DNA of 13,916 nucleotides, taken from contig FR887117.1 of NCBI GenBank assembly GCA_000436735.1, forward strand, positions 1 to 13,916. The letters run 5' to 3'. The notes under the pieces are model-generated. The model searched no databases, was not told the origin of the DNA, and worked only from the letters and a program-made list of their open reading frames with translations. Below are positions 1 to 5,683 of this stretch, in pieces (position 1 is the stretch's first letter; every line of letters starts with the position of its first letter). This stretch comes from Firmicutes bacterium CAG:170. Lineage in GTDB: Bacteria > Bacillota > Clostridia > Oscillospirales > Oscillospiraceae. The position numbers were made by a program, and so were the translations under genes.

Positions 1-4
1 CAGA

Positions 5-46
5 GCGCACATACTCCCGTCAGGAGAGTATAGAAGTGCGCCCTTA
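5..46 (+). other. oriT: Probable origin of transfer (oriT), MOBQ-type nic region
   Basis: An inverted repeat (ATACTCC at 11-17, GGAG at 23-26, GAGTAT at 26-31) is followed two bases later by AAGTGCGCCCTTA at 34-46. This order, a hairpin and then AAGTGCGC/CCT, is the known layout of origins of transfer of the RSF1010/R1162 and pIP501 type, cut by MOBQ-family relaxases. By analogy the nick would fall on the + strand between 41 and 42. An outer GCGCAC (5-10) / GTGCGC (36-41) pairing can extend the hairpin across the nic site. No relaxase gene is visible. It should lie left of the window. The match is to the short consensus only, recalled rather than searched. Confidence 0.72.
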
Positions 47-75
47 GTCCCGGTGGGACTTTCGGGATGTTCCCG
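46..75. repeat. Two small hairpins next to oriT
   Basis: AGTCCC (46-51) pairs with GGGACT (55-60), and CGGGA (63-67) pairs with TCCCG (71-75). They lie between the nic site and the stop codon of the small minus-strand gene at 81. They could help end that transcript or be accessory structure of the transfer origin. Neither has a clear U-run on the minus strand, so a terminator call is weak. Confidence 0.4.
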
Positions 76-80
76 GATCG

Positions 81-299
81 TCAGTTTTTCTTTCGCTGCC
101 AGACGATCTCGTATCCCAGCGCATCGGCAAGCTGAGCAGCTTCCGTGTAGCGTAGGGACTCCCGCTGGAGCTTGTTGGACAGGTTGGATACGCTGTCAGA
201 CCAGCCGTGTTCGTCATGCAGCAGATCGACCACCTCCTGCATGGTCATTCCCTGACGGACGATGTACGACTTGATTTCGTTTCTCAGATTGGATTTCAT
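81..299 (-). CDS. Small helix-rich, probable DNA-binding protein of mobile elements
   Basis: A 72-residue, highly charged, all-helical protein. Residues about 18-66 (GMTMQEVVDLL, then SDSVSNLSNKLQRESLRY, then EAAQLADALGYEIVW) have the spacing of a helix-turn-helix fold of the Cro/XRE type. Small proteins of this kind occur in clostridial integrative elements, though I cannot name the family with certainty. The start is supported by GGAGGT at 308-313 on the minus strand, eight bases ahead of the ATG. It lies between the origin of transfer and the replication genes, which suggests a regulator of transfer or replication. It could autoregulate through the ATACGAAA repeats just upstream. The function is inferred, and no target has been shown. 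Confidence 0.8.
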   Translation of the reverse strand: MKSNLRNEIKSYIVRQGMTMQEVVDLLHDEHGWSDSVSNLSNKLQRESLRYTEAAQLADALGYEIVWQRKKN

Positions 300-317
300 C
301 CGTTTTTACCTCCATTA

Positions 318-340
318 TTTCGTATAGTGTGGTTTCGTAT
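318..340 (-). promoter_or_regulatory. ATACGAAA direct repeat upstream of the HTH gene, possible operator
   Basis: TTTCGTAT occurs at 318-325 and 333-340 (minus strand ATACGAAA), 15 bases apart, immediately upstream of the ribosome binding site of the HTH gene. CTGACA on the minus strand at 364-359 could be a -35 with GATACG at 341-336 as a poor -10. Such a repeat is a plausible autoregulatory operator. No binding data exist and the promoter match is weak. Confidence 0.3.
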
Positions 341-547
341 CGGTGATGCCGGTGTACTTGTCAGTGAAAAAACTGCCATGCCACAAATCCGCTCAGATTT
401 CTGCCTATGATGCCCTATACGTAGCAGCACCCTATCAGCTTCATCGTTCTGGGCGAGGTCATGCGGAACGGTGGGATATACCACATCCCGGTGCAGCGGC
501 TTCACGCTTCGGTAAATCACCGGACGGTGCATTGCGTTTGGCTTATA

Positions 548-570
548 GTGAAAATTCTCATGAATTTCAC
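548..570. repeat. Inverted repeat GTGAAAATTC / GAATTTCAC
   Basis: GTGAAAATTC (548-557) and GAATTTCAC (562-570) form an inverted repeat around TCAT, with one unpaired A. The arms are A+T-rich and there is no U-run, so an operator-like site or an origin structure fits better than a terminator. It sits in the long gap downstream of the helicase gene. Confidence 0.45.
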
Positions 571-615
571 AAGGATTGATTATACTGTGCCGTTTTTGGC
601 ATCTCACGGGCACTC

Positions 616-748
616 TGTACATAGCAGAATTGCGGTATTTCGCTGTGTACATACGTACCAGCGGTGCAGGGCAGGCAGCATTTCACGGCATGGGCAGCTT
701 TGTTCACGATTGGGTGCGCGTCAGCTTTCCGGTACATACGTACATAGC
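616..748. repeat. GTACATA repeat cluster, iteron-like
   Basis: GTACATA occurs four times on the + strand, at 617-623, 647-653, 732-738 and 740-746. The 12-mer GTACATACGTAC is repeated exactly at 647-658 and 732-743, and GTACATAGC at 617-625 and 740-748. TGTACATAGC (616-625) and GCTGTGTACA (642-651) also form an imperfect inverted repeat. The last two copies lie inside the 3' end of the helicase gene. P4-type replication proteins use short repeats near their gene as origin sites. The same role here is an inference by analogy. Confidence 0.5.
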
Positions 749-2079
749 GATTTGCCCCAATTCTCAGATATACGGGGGTTGATCAGCGGCTCGATGCCCA
801 GATACCCCCACACTCTGCGCCCGGTGGCATTTATGACGGTGTTCGTATGCTCCAGATTGTACGTTTTCAGATTCCGCATCAGAAAATCACTGAACGAGCG
901 CTGCCGGATGGGCGTCAGCCCATTCTCATCACACCAGATTTCATAAATGGCATACAGCTCCTTGGAGGTGACGGACATATCCGCTTTCAGCCGTATATAG
1001 CCGGTGGACTCCATAAAGTCGATGGCGTTGTTCGCGTCGCGCTTGACATACTCCCGGTTGTTCAGCGTCCGGGGACTTTCCGTGAAACGGAAGTTGTTTG
1101 CCGTCAGCCGCTGCAAGCCCTCAAATGCCCAGAGGAAAATGCCCTCGATCTCAAGTTTCATCTTCTCTGCAATGTCAGGATCATCCACACGATCAGCAGG
1201 CTTCTCTTTTGTGGTCAGGATCAGTTGACGGCGGTAAAAACCGTTGCTGCGGTCGTAGAGAGCTTGCAAATCGCCGTTGGAGAACGCCAGCAGGCGGGCG
1301 TACATCCACCCCTGATAGCTCTGGACGCTTTTGCGTTCCAAATCCATCTTGCCCTGTGCGGTAACAATGGATTTGACATAGTTGGTCTGCTTCAGCGCCT
1401 CCATTTTCATATCGTCATCCACAAGAAGATGAATGTGTTCCAGATCGGCGCGGGCAAACCGGTTGTCGGAAATTTTGGCGATGCTGCCGTCCTTCATATT
1501 GCAGCCAAACAGCCGCGCCAGCACAGGACCGATCTGCGATTTTCCCTCGCCGCCCTCGCCCTTGAGGATCATCATGCGCTGCCCTTTGGTGCTGGGAATG
1601 AGGCAATAGCCGATATACTCCTGAAAGGTTGGGATGTCCTCCGGGTAGAGCAGATCGGAAAGAAACCGCAGCCAGACAATCGGCTTTCCCGCCTGCGGAT
1701 TGTAGTCGATGGGAAACCGACTGCGCACGATCTCAGGCCGTCCTGCAAGGAAACTGCCGTCGATGCGGAGCGTCCCGTTCTGCACATGAATTTCATCCGG
1801 CTTTGGTGGAAAGCTCTCTGCATGAGCCGCCAGCTTCATGATCTCCACGATATTGGAAATGGTGCGCGGAATGTTCTTTGCGGCACAGCACTCCAGCTCG
1901 GCATAGATTTTCTCTTTCAGCAGCAGCGGGTCTGTCAACCGCCCATCCGGTGTGAAAAATGCGTTATCCGCATAGATGAGTTTGTTCTTTGATAGAAATT
2001 CCCGGCAAAAAGCCGCCTCATTGATGTCTTTGCCATCGAACCATGCTGGGAAATCAAGCCCTGCATACTTCTTGTTCAC
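721..2079 (-). CDS. SF3 replicative helicase, phage/plasmid primase (P4/D5) family
   Basis: A 452-residue superfamily 3 helicase of the D5/P4-alpha type that would unwind DNA for replication of the mobile element. Walker A is GEGGEGKS at 174-181, Walker B is HLLVDDDM at 217-224, and motif C is LLAFSNGD at 263-270 with N268 as the sensor residue. Arginines 278, 283 and 284 follow in the region expected for the finger. Residues about 345-430 look like the C-terminal winged-helix part. It is shorter than P4 alpha because the zinc-binding primase part is a separate upstream protein. Translation starts at GTG, with GGGAGGG on the minus strand just upstream, and the GTGA overlap with the upstream frame suggests coupling. 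GTACATA repeats occupy its last bases. Confidence 0.9.
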   Translation of the reverse strand: MNKKYAGLDFPAWFDGKDINEAAFCREFLSKNKLIYADNAFFTPDGRLTDPLLLKEKIYAELECCAAKNIPRTISNIVEIMKLAAHAESFPPKPDEIHVQNGTLRIDGSFLAGRPEIVRSRFPIDYNPQAGKPIVWLRFLSDLLYPEDIPTFQEYIGYCLIPSTKGQRMMILKGEGGEGKSQIGPVLARLFGCNMKDGSIAKISDNRFARADLEHIHLLVDDDMKMEALKQTNYVKSIVTAQGKMDLERKSVQSYQGWMYARLLAFSNGDLQALYDRSNGFYRRQLILTTKEKPADRVDDPDIAEKMKLEIEGIFLWAFEGLQRLTANNFRFTESPRTLNNREYVKRDANNAIDFMESTGYIRLKADMSVTSKELYAIYEIWCDENGLTPIRQRSFSDFLMRNLKTYNLEHTNTVINATGRRVWGYLGIEPLINPRISENWGKSLCTYVPES

Positions 2080-2483
2080 GCTGCATCCCTCCCATTGATT
2101 TTTTCCTTGAGCTTGTCCAACCGACCATCTGCAAGCAGATGACTGACCACCTCGGCACGTTCGTGAGAATCACCTGCGCACAGAATGTCCAGATAATATT
2201 CCGTTTCATCGAGCTTGTGACAGGCTTCCATGAACCGTGCGTGAACAGGCTCGTCAGGTGACTGCGGCGCATACCGCACCTTCCAGTCCCGCATCACACG
2301 GGCATAATCGGACAGAACAGCAAAGCACAGCCGCTCGTTTTCCATGAGCTGCTGTGATTCTGTTTGCTGTCTGCGTTTTTCAAGGATTTCCTTTGTCGGC
2401 GGTCTGTCCGTGTCAATGCCGAAGTCTGCTGCAAGCCGCTGGGCGGCTTCGTAAATCGGCAAACCAAAAAAAGTTGGCGGCAA
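2076..2483 (-). CDS. C-terminal part of CHC2 zinc-finger primase protein, out of frame
   Basis: About 135 residues continue the CHC2 protein in the +1 frame. The reading FFGLPIYEAAQRLAADFGID is the usual continuation after the zinc finger in this family, whereas the upstream frame ends in an unrelated tail. The only start available in this frame is TTG just after a TGA, with no good ribosome binding site, so it is probably not made independently. Residues 30-135 are helical and charged. It ends in a GTGA overlap with the helicase gene. If the A7 run at 2466-2472 were A6, this and the upstream frame would form one protein of about 200 residues. Confidence 0.7.
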   Translation of the reverse strand: MPPTFFGLPIYEAAQRLAADFGIDTDRPPTKEILEKRRQQTESQQLMENERLCFAVLSDYARVMRDWKVRYAPQSPDEPVHARFMEACHKLDETEYYLDILCAGDSHERAEVVSHLLADGRLDKLKEKINGRDAA

Positions 2484-2670
2484 AGCCGATCACATCCCCA
2501 TGTGCGCCACAGGCAAAACAATAATAATGATCGTCTGCCACGTATAGGCTGGGATGCCGGTCGTTATGAAAGGGGCAGAGGGCTTTGCCCTGCCGATTGA
2601 CAGATACCCCATACCGTTCCGCAGCTTCCCGGCAGTTCACGCCATATTTGACGTTTTGAAAAAGGTTCAT
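2413..2670 (-). CDS. CHC2 zinc-finger primase protein, N-terminal part (frameshifted)
   Basis: The CHC2 zinc finger of bacterial and phage DnaG-type primases, with ligands C32, H35, C51 and C54 (CPFH, then YYCFACG). It would bind template DNA while priming replication of the element, with the helicase gene next in the operon. I start it at ATG 2670, where GGAGG lies at 2682-2678 on the minus strand. An in-frame start at 2697 lacks such support. After residue 68 the frame runs into an unrelated 17-residue tail and stops. The true continuation is in the overlapping frame, past a run of seven T on the coding strand. This may be a real mutation, a homopolymer sequencing error or slippage-based recoding. 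Confidence 0.75.
   Translation of the reverse strand: MNLFQNVKYGVNCREAAERYGVSVNRQGKALCPFHNDRHPSLYVADDHYYCFACGAHGDVIGFAANFFWFADLRSRPAACSRLRH
2466..2472 (-). other. A7/T7 homopolymer at the frameshift point of the CHC2 gene
   Basis: The coding strand reads AAC TTTTTTT GGT. With seven T the CHC2 frame goes astray. With six it would read AAC TTT TTT GGT and join both halves. A run of this length is a common site for sequencing error, for strand-slippage mutation and for RNA polymerase slippage. The sequence alone cannot separate these. Confidence 0.7.
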
Positions 2671-2758
2671 GCTGTATCCTCCGTAAAATAGATTCAAGAG
2701 GCAGTTTCTTCACCTCTCTGTCTGTTTTATGTTCAGATCCTCTGCGGACAGGCGGATG

Positions 2759-2844
2759 ACGTGACAAGTTCATTTCAAAAAACATGACAGGTCTTTCCGC
2801 GTTCCTGTTCTCGTGGTATAATGAAAATACAAAAACGTGACAGG
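2759..2844 (+). promoter_or_regulatory. Three ACRTGACARG repeats around the rightward promoter
   Basis: ACGTGACAAG (2759-2768), ACATGACAGG (2782-2791) and ACGTGACAGG (2835-2844) are near-identical direct repeats. One lies far upstream, one at the -35 region, and one between the -10 and the start codon, overlapping the ribosome binding site. This layout fits an operator for a repressor. The third copy coincides partly with the Shine-Dalgarno sequence, so chance contributes to its G+A part. Confidence 0.4.
2794..2822 (+). promoter_or_regulatory. Extended -10 promoter for the rightward operon
   Basis: TGGTATAAT at 2814-2822 is a perfect -10 with the TGN extension. The hexamer 17 bases upstream, TTTCCG (2794-2799), matches the -35 consensus poorly, as is common with an extended -10. 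Transcription would start near 2829, about 25 bases before the start codon at 2855, leaving a short leader. Confidence 0.6.
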
Positions 2845-2854
2845 AGGACGCAGC

Positions 2855-3982
2855 ATGGCACAGGAGCTTATCCGTCACAATGTGTTGTCTCTGGATTTCT
2901 GGCAGGATACCGTAACCTATGCGGGAAGCGTCATGCCGACCGGCACGATTGGCTGTGCGGTACTGAATATCCCCGACGAAACGATTGCGCGGTTGGACGC
3001 GCCGTGCATGATCCTGAATCAACTGCTGACCGGCATTGGCTTAAAGAATGTAGATATGCAGCTTCTTCCGAAAGCGCAGGAGGCGGGACAGACCATCATT
3101 CATGCGCTGCACAATGTCCCACCGTTCTCCCGCTTGGACAGAAAGCGGTTTGAAGAGTTTCTCATGCAGGCGTTTTCCGAGGAAGCATTTACCGAGCTGA
3201 ACGAGTATTTGCAGCTCCCGATGGAGCAGCAGGCAGTCAGTAATATTACAGGGGCGCATCCCTTGGCGGCGCTGCTGGTTCGGGTCATTCCGGTGCTGGG
3301 GCATTTGAGCTATTCCCTGCGGCAGTACAAGAAAACTATGACGGCGTTTGCGGAATTTCTGCAAGAGAATGCCGAAATACGAACGCCTGCGGGATACGCC
3401 GCTGCATTCGGGCAGTTTTTCAAGGAAAACGCGACTCTGGAGGAAAGCAATCCCTCGTGGATGGCGCTGACCAATGCAACGGTGCAGTATGTCCCTGCGA
3501 TCCGTCCCGGCAATGCGGAGGCGCAGCTTGTCAAGCGGATGCACTTTGTATCCTTCGTCGGGATGTTCCGCGCCGATCTTTTTGAAGGCTTATGCGTCGG
3601 ACACGCGCCGAGGAAATGCGCCGTCTGCGGGAAATGGTTTCTGACTACCGACGCGCGGCACACGAAATATTGCAGCGGCTACGCGCCGAATGACAAGCGC
3701 GGGCGTACCTGCCGTCAAGTCGGGAATCTTCGTGGACGGGAGCAGCGAGAGCTTGCCGCCGACCATCCCATCAAGAAAATCTATACGAAGAGGTTCAACA
3801 CGATCACGCAGTATCTTGGGCGCGGTACACTGGACGAGCAGACCGCTGCCGCAATGAAAAAGCTGGCAAAGCGAAAAATGGAGCGAGCCATTCGTGAACC
3901 AAGCTACGCACAGGGCAGCTATGCCGCCGAGATGGAGCAGGCAGCTCTGCTGGCGGAAGCGAAAGAAACGATGAAGCGGTAA
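2855..3982 (+). CDS. Zinc-ribbon protein of unknown function, DUF6076-like
   Basis: A soluble protein of 375 residues. ATG 2855 is chosen because AGGAGG lies at 2842-2847. The GTG at 2837 would put that site inside the gene. Residues 1-240 are mostly helical with no motif I know. A C-terminal zinc ribbon has C255, C258, C273 and C286 (CAVCGKWF, then KYCSGY, then RTC), followed by a basic helical tail, a layout like CGNR-type zinc fingers that bind nucleic acid. I believe it belongs to the DUF6076 group seen in clostridial mobile elements, from memory only. It is first in a two-gene operon, 30 bases before the sigma-like gene, which suggests a role in transcription control of the element. Confidence 0.8.
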   Translation: MAQELIRHNVLSLDFWQDTVTYAGSVMPTGTIGCAVLNIPDETIARLDAPCMILNQLLTGIGLKNVDMQLLPKAQEAGQTIIHALHNVPPFSRLDRKRFEEFLMQAFSEEAFTELNEYLQLPMEQQAVSNITGAHPLAALLVRVIPVLGHLSYSLRQYKKTMTAFAEFLQENAEIRTPAGYAAAFGQFFKENATLEESNPSWMALTNATVQYVPAIRPGNAEAQLVKRMHFVSFVGMFRADLFEGLCVGHAPRKCAVCGKWFLTTDARHTKYCSGYAPNDKRGRTCRQVGNLRGREQRELAADHPIKKIYTKRFNTITQYLGRGTLDEQTAAAMKKLAKRKMERAIREPSYAQGSYAAEMEQAALLAEAKETMKR

Positions 3983-4012
3983 TGGAACACCATAGCGGAG
4001 GGAGGTGCAGAC

Positions 4013-5557
4013 ATGGAGGATAGCCGTGACAAACGGATAACGGCGCAGCTTGCGGGCTACACATGGAAGCTGCCCGGTTATGCGTCCAAAGTTCCGTTCT
4101 CTAATGAGGACAGCCTGACCATGCGCGAAGTCCGGAACGTCTTTCAGCTTGACCCGGAACCGCCGCAGATGGAATTGAATGAATACATATGTGAAGCCGT
4201 CCATCGCAAAGATCTTGCGTATTTTTCCTTCTTCCTGCACCACTTTGAAAAGCGGCTGAATGGCGTGATCTACCGATTTCTTACCCGCAACGGATATGAC
4301 CGCTATGACCCGGCGAGGTTTCTGGACTACAAGCTGGAAGTTTTGCAAATGCTGCTGTACTGTCTGCCAAAGTTCGACCCGGAGCAGGAAACGGAGTTTC
4401 TGAAATACGCGAAGCACTATATCCGGGACGGACTGCTGTTCTGCCGCATGATAGGCGAAGCTGGTTCCTTTGCCAGCCTTGCGGAGTACCGGCGTGTGCG
4501 GAAAATTGGCGCGATTTACAACGATTCTGGCAAAAGCTGTGCGGAGGTCGTTTCCGAGTTTGCCGTCCAAAGCGGATACAAGGACGAAAGCGTATCTGCG
4601 GACGAGCTGCTGACCATTGCCCAGCGCAACCGCAGCATTGTTTCCCTCTACCGCACGGAACAGGACGAGGACGGCGAAGAAACCGGCGAGGATGTGACAC
4701 GCGACGATAGCTGGAACTACGCCGAAATCCTCTGGAACGGAATACAGGCAAAGGCGGTCACGGCAGCATTTGAGCAACTTTCCTACAAAGAGCAATGGTA
4801 TCTGGAGAAGCGAAATGCCATCTGCATGACCTGCGGGCGTGTCAGCCCTTTGTCCACGCAGTCCACCTTTGAAGATTTAGCGGTGGATTTTGAAGGAACG
4901 ACAGCCAGCGGTGCGGAGCGGTTCTACCGGCGCACATTAGACAAGCTGCGGCTGAAGCTGCTGGAAAGCGGTGTGATCCATACCGTGACGTTGAAACAGA
5001 CTGAGTGCCGCAAGAAGAACAAAAAAATAGCCGCCGCTGTCTACCTGTATCAGGCGGACAACGACGGCGAATGGGGCGAGCTTCGGTTCGATTTTGAAAA
5101 CGGAACGGCGGAGATCGTAAAGCTGGCGGATTGGGATACGATAAGGAGCAATATTTTCGCAAATACGGCGATACGGTTTGTGCAGGGTTTACCGGAGGCG
5201 AGGCTGCTGAAATCCGTGGTCGTGCCGTTTGAAATGGGCGTTCCGGAAAGACCTCGCCCTCTGACGAAAGCGGCAAAAGAATCGAATGGCAATTCCTCAC
5301 ACACGATCTCTCTGCGGCAGACGGAGTGCCGGAAAACAGGTGAAACGATTACCGCCGCTGTCTACGAATATCTGGTGGACAACGACGGCGAGTGGGGTGA
5401 GCTTCGGTTTGATTTTGAAAACGGCACAGCGGAGATCATCAGACTGGCAGATTGGGACACAGTAAAGTCCAAAGTTTTCGCAAAAGCCGCGATACGGTTT
5501 GCTCAGGGCTTACCGGAAGCGAGATTGCCGAAATTTGTGGTTGTGCCCTTGAGATGA
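4013..5557 (+). CDS. Sigma-70-like protein with a duplicated C-terminal domain
   Basis: A 514-residue protein. Residues about 65-145 resemble sigma region 2: a helical FLHHFEKRLNGVIYRFL segment, then FDPEQETEFLKYAKHYIRDG. Residues 245-320 resemble region 4, with FEQLSYKEQWYLEKRN and a following SGAERFYRRTLDKLRLK stretch. Proteins of this design occur in gut Firmicutes mobile elements as sigma-70-family members. The unusual part is the end: residues 323-406 and 430-513 are two copies of one domain sharing roughly 60 of 84 positions, each with the 17-residue block DNDGEWGELRFDFENGT. GGAGG at 4001-4005 supports the start. Whether it directs RNA polymerase is inferred. It could be an anti-sigma or regulator that kept the fold. 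Confidence 0.75.
   Translation: MEDSRDKRITAQLAGYTWKLPGYASKVPFSNEDSLTMREVRNVFQLDPEPPQMELNEYICEAVHRKDLAYFSFFLHHFEKRLNGVIYRFLTRNGYDRYDPARFLDYKLEVLQMLLYCLPKFDPEQETEFLKYAKHYIRDGLLFCRMIGEAGSFASLAEYRRVRKIGAIYNDSGKSCAEVVSEFAVQSGYKDESVSADELLTIAQRNRSIVSLYRTEQDEDGEETGEDVTRDDSWNYAEILWNGIQAKAVTAAFEQLSYKEQWYLEKRNAICMTCGRVSPLSTQSTFEDLAVDFEGTTASGAERFYRRTLDKLRLKLLESGVIHTVTLKQTECRKKNKKIAAAVYLYQADNDGEWGELRFDFENGTAEIVKLADWDTIRSNIFANTAIRFVQGLPEARLLKSVVVPFEMGVPERPRPLTKAAKESNGNSSHTISLRQTECRKTGETITAAVYEYLVDNDGEWGELRFDFENGTAEIIRLADWDTVKSKVFAKAAIRFAQGLPEARLPKFVVVPLR
4979..5551 (+). repeat. Tandem duplication within the sigma-like gene
   Basis: Copy 1 (4979-5230) and copy 2 (5300-5551) are offset by 321 bases and encode the two C-terminal domains. 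Nucleotide identity remains obvious around GACAACGACGGCGA and TTCGATTTTGAAAACGG (with T/C changes), yet third positions and the first 30 residues have diverged. This looks like an old in-frame duplication under selection rather than an assembly artefact. Confidence 0.85.
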
Positions 5558-5610
5558 TACCGTGTAACAATAAACCCTGTATGCTGTCGCAGACAGATGT
5601 CCCTTGAATA

Positions 5611-5630
5611 TGTTTAACATCTGTTTAAAT
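5611..5630 (+). promoter_or_regulatory. Direct repeat with 11-base spacing, probable response-regulator box
   Basis: TGTTTAACATC (5611-5621) is followed immediately by TGTTTAAATTA (5622-5632). The TTTAA cores start exactly 11 bases apart, one helical turn, the usual binding pattern of OmpR/PhoB-family dimers on direct repeats. The second core takes the place of the -35 hexamer of the promoter driving the kinase and regulator genes, suggesting positive autoregulation by the regulator encoded at 6831-7529. Binding is inferred. Confidence 0.5.
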
Positions 5631-5654
5631 TAAGATGGACTGTTGTGGTATAAT
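5624..5654 (+). promoter_or_regulatory. Promoter of the two-component/envelope operon
   Basis: A perfect TATAAT at 5649-5654 carries a TGG extension (5646-5648). The best upstream hexamer, TTTAAA at 5624-5629, is 19 bases away and overlaps the repeat box, as expected of an activator-dependent promoter. GGAGG at 5671-5675 and the ATG at 5684 follow. Confidence 0.6.
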
Positions 5655-5683
5655 GGTCTTAATACGAAGCGGAGGTACTGCCT

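Larger units (their letters stand above)
300..720. other. Long non-coding gap between helicase gene and small HTH gene
   Basis: About 420 bases with no convincing gene. It holds two ATACGAAA direct repeats on the minus strand near the HTH start, a GGGAT/ATCCC hairpin at 474-489, an inverted repeat at 548-570, and GTACATA repeats from 616 that run into the helicase 3' end. A minus-strand reading frame at 296-652 ends in an ATGA overlap with the HTH gene, but I do not trust it as coding. Repeats beside a primase/helicase gene make this the best candidate in the window for a replication origin or a regulatory region of the element. Confidence 0.5.

Noticed and set aside
296..652. Minus-strand frame of 118 codons ending in an ATGA overlap with the HTH gene
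   Set aside because: It lacks a ribosome binding site, begins inside the GTACATA inverted repeat, has an odd His/Arg-rich composition, and resembles no family I know. The overlap and downstream GGAGG are explained by the HTH gene's own signals.
847..1992. Long + strand open frame of 381 codons
   Set aside because: It is antisense to the SF3 helicase gene, whose Walker motifs are intact, and the translated sequence has no recognisable motif.
3590..4795. Long minus-strand open frame of 401 codons
   Set aside because: It spans the zinc-ribbon and sigma-like genes in antisense, has no start signals, and its composition is typical of a frame opposite G+C-rich coding DNA.
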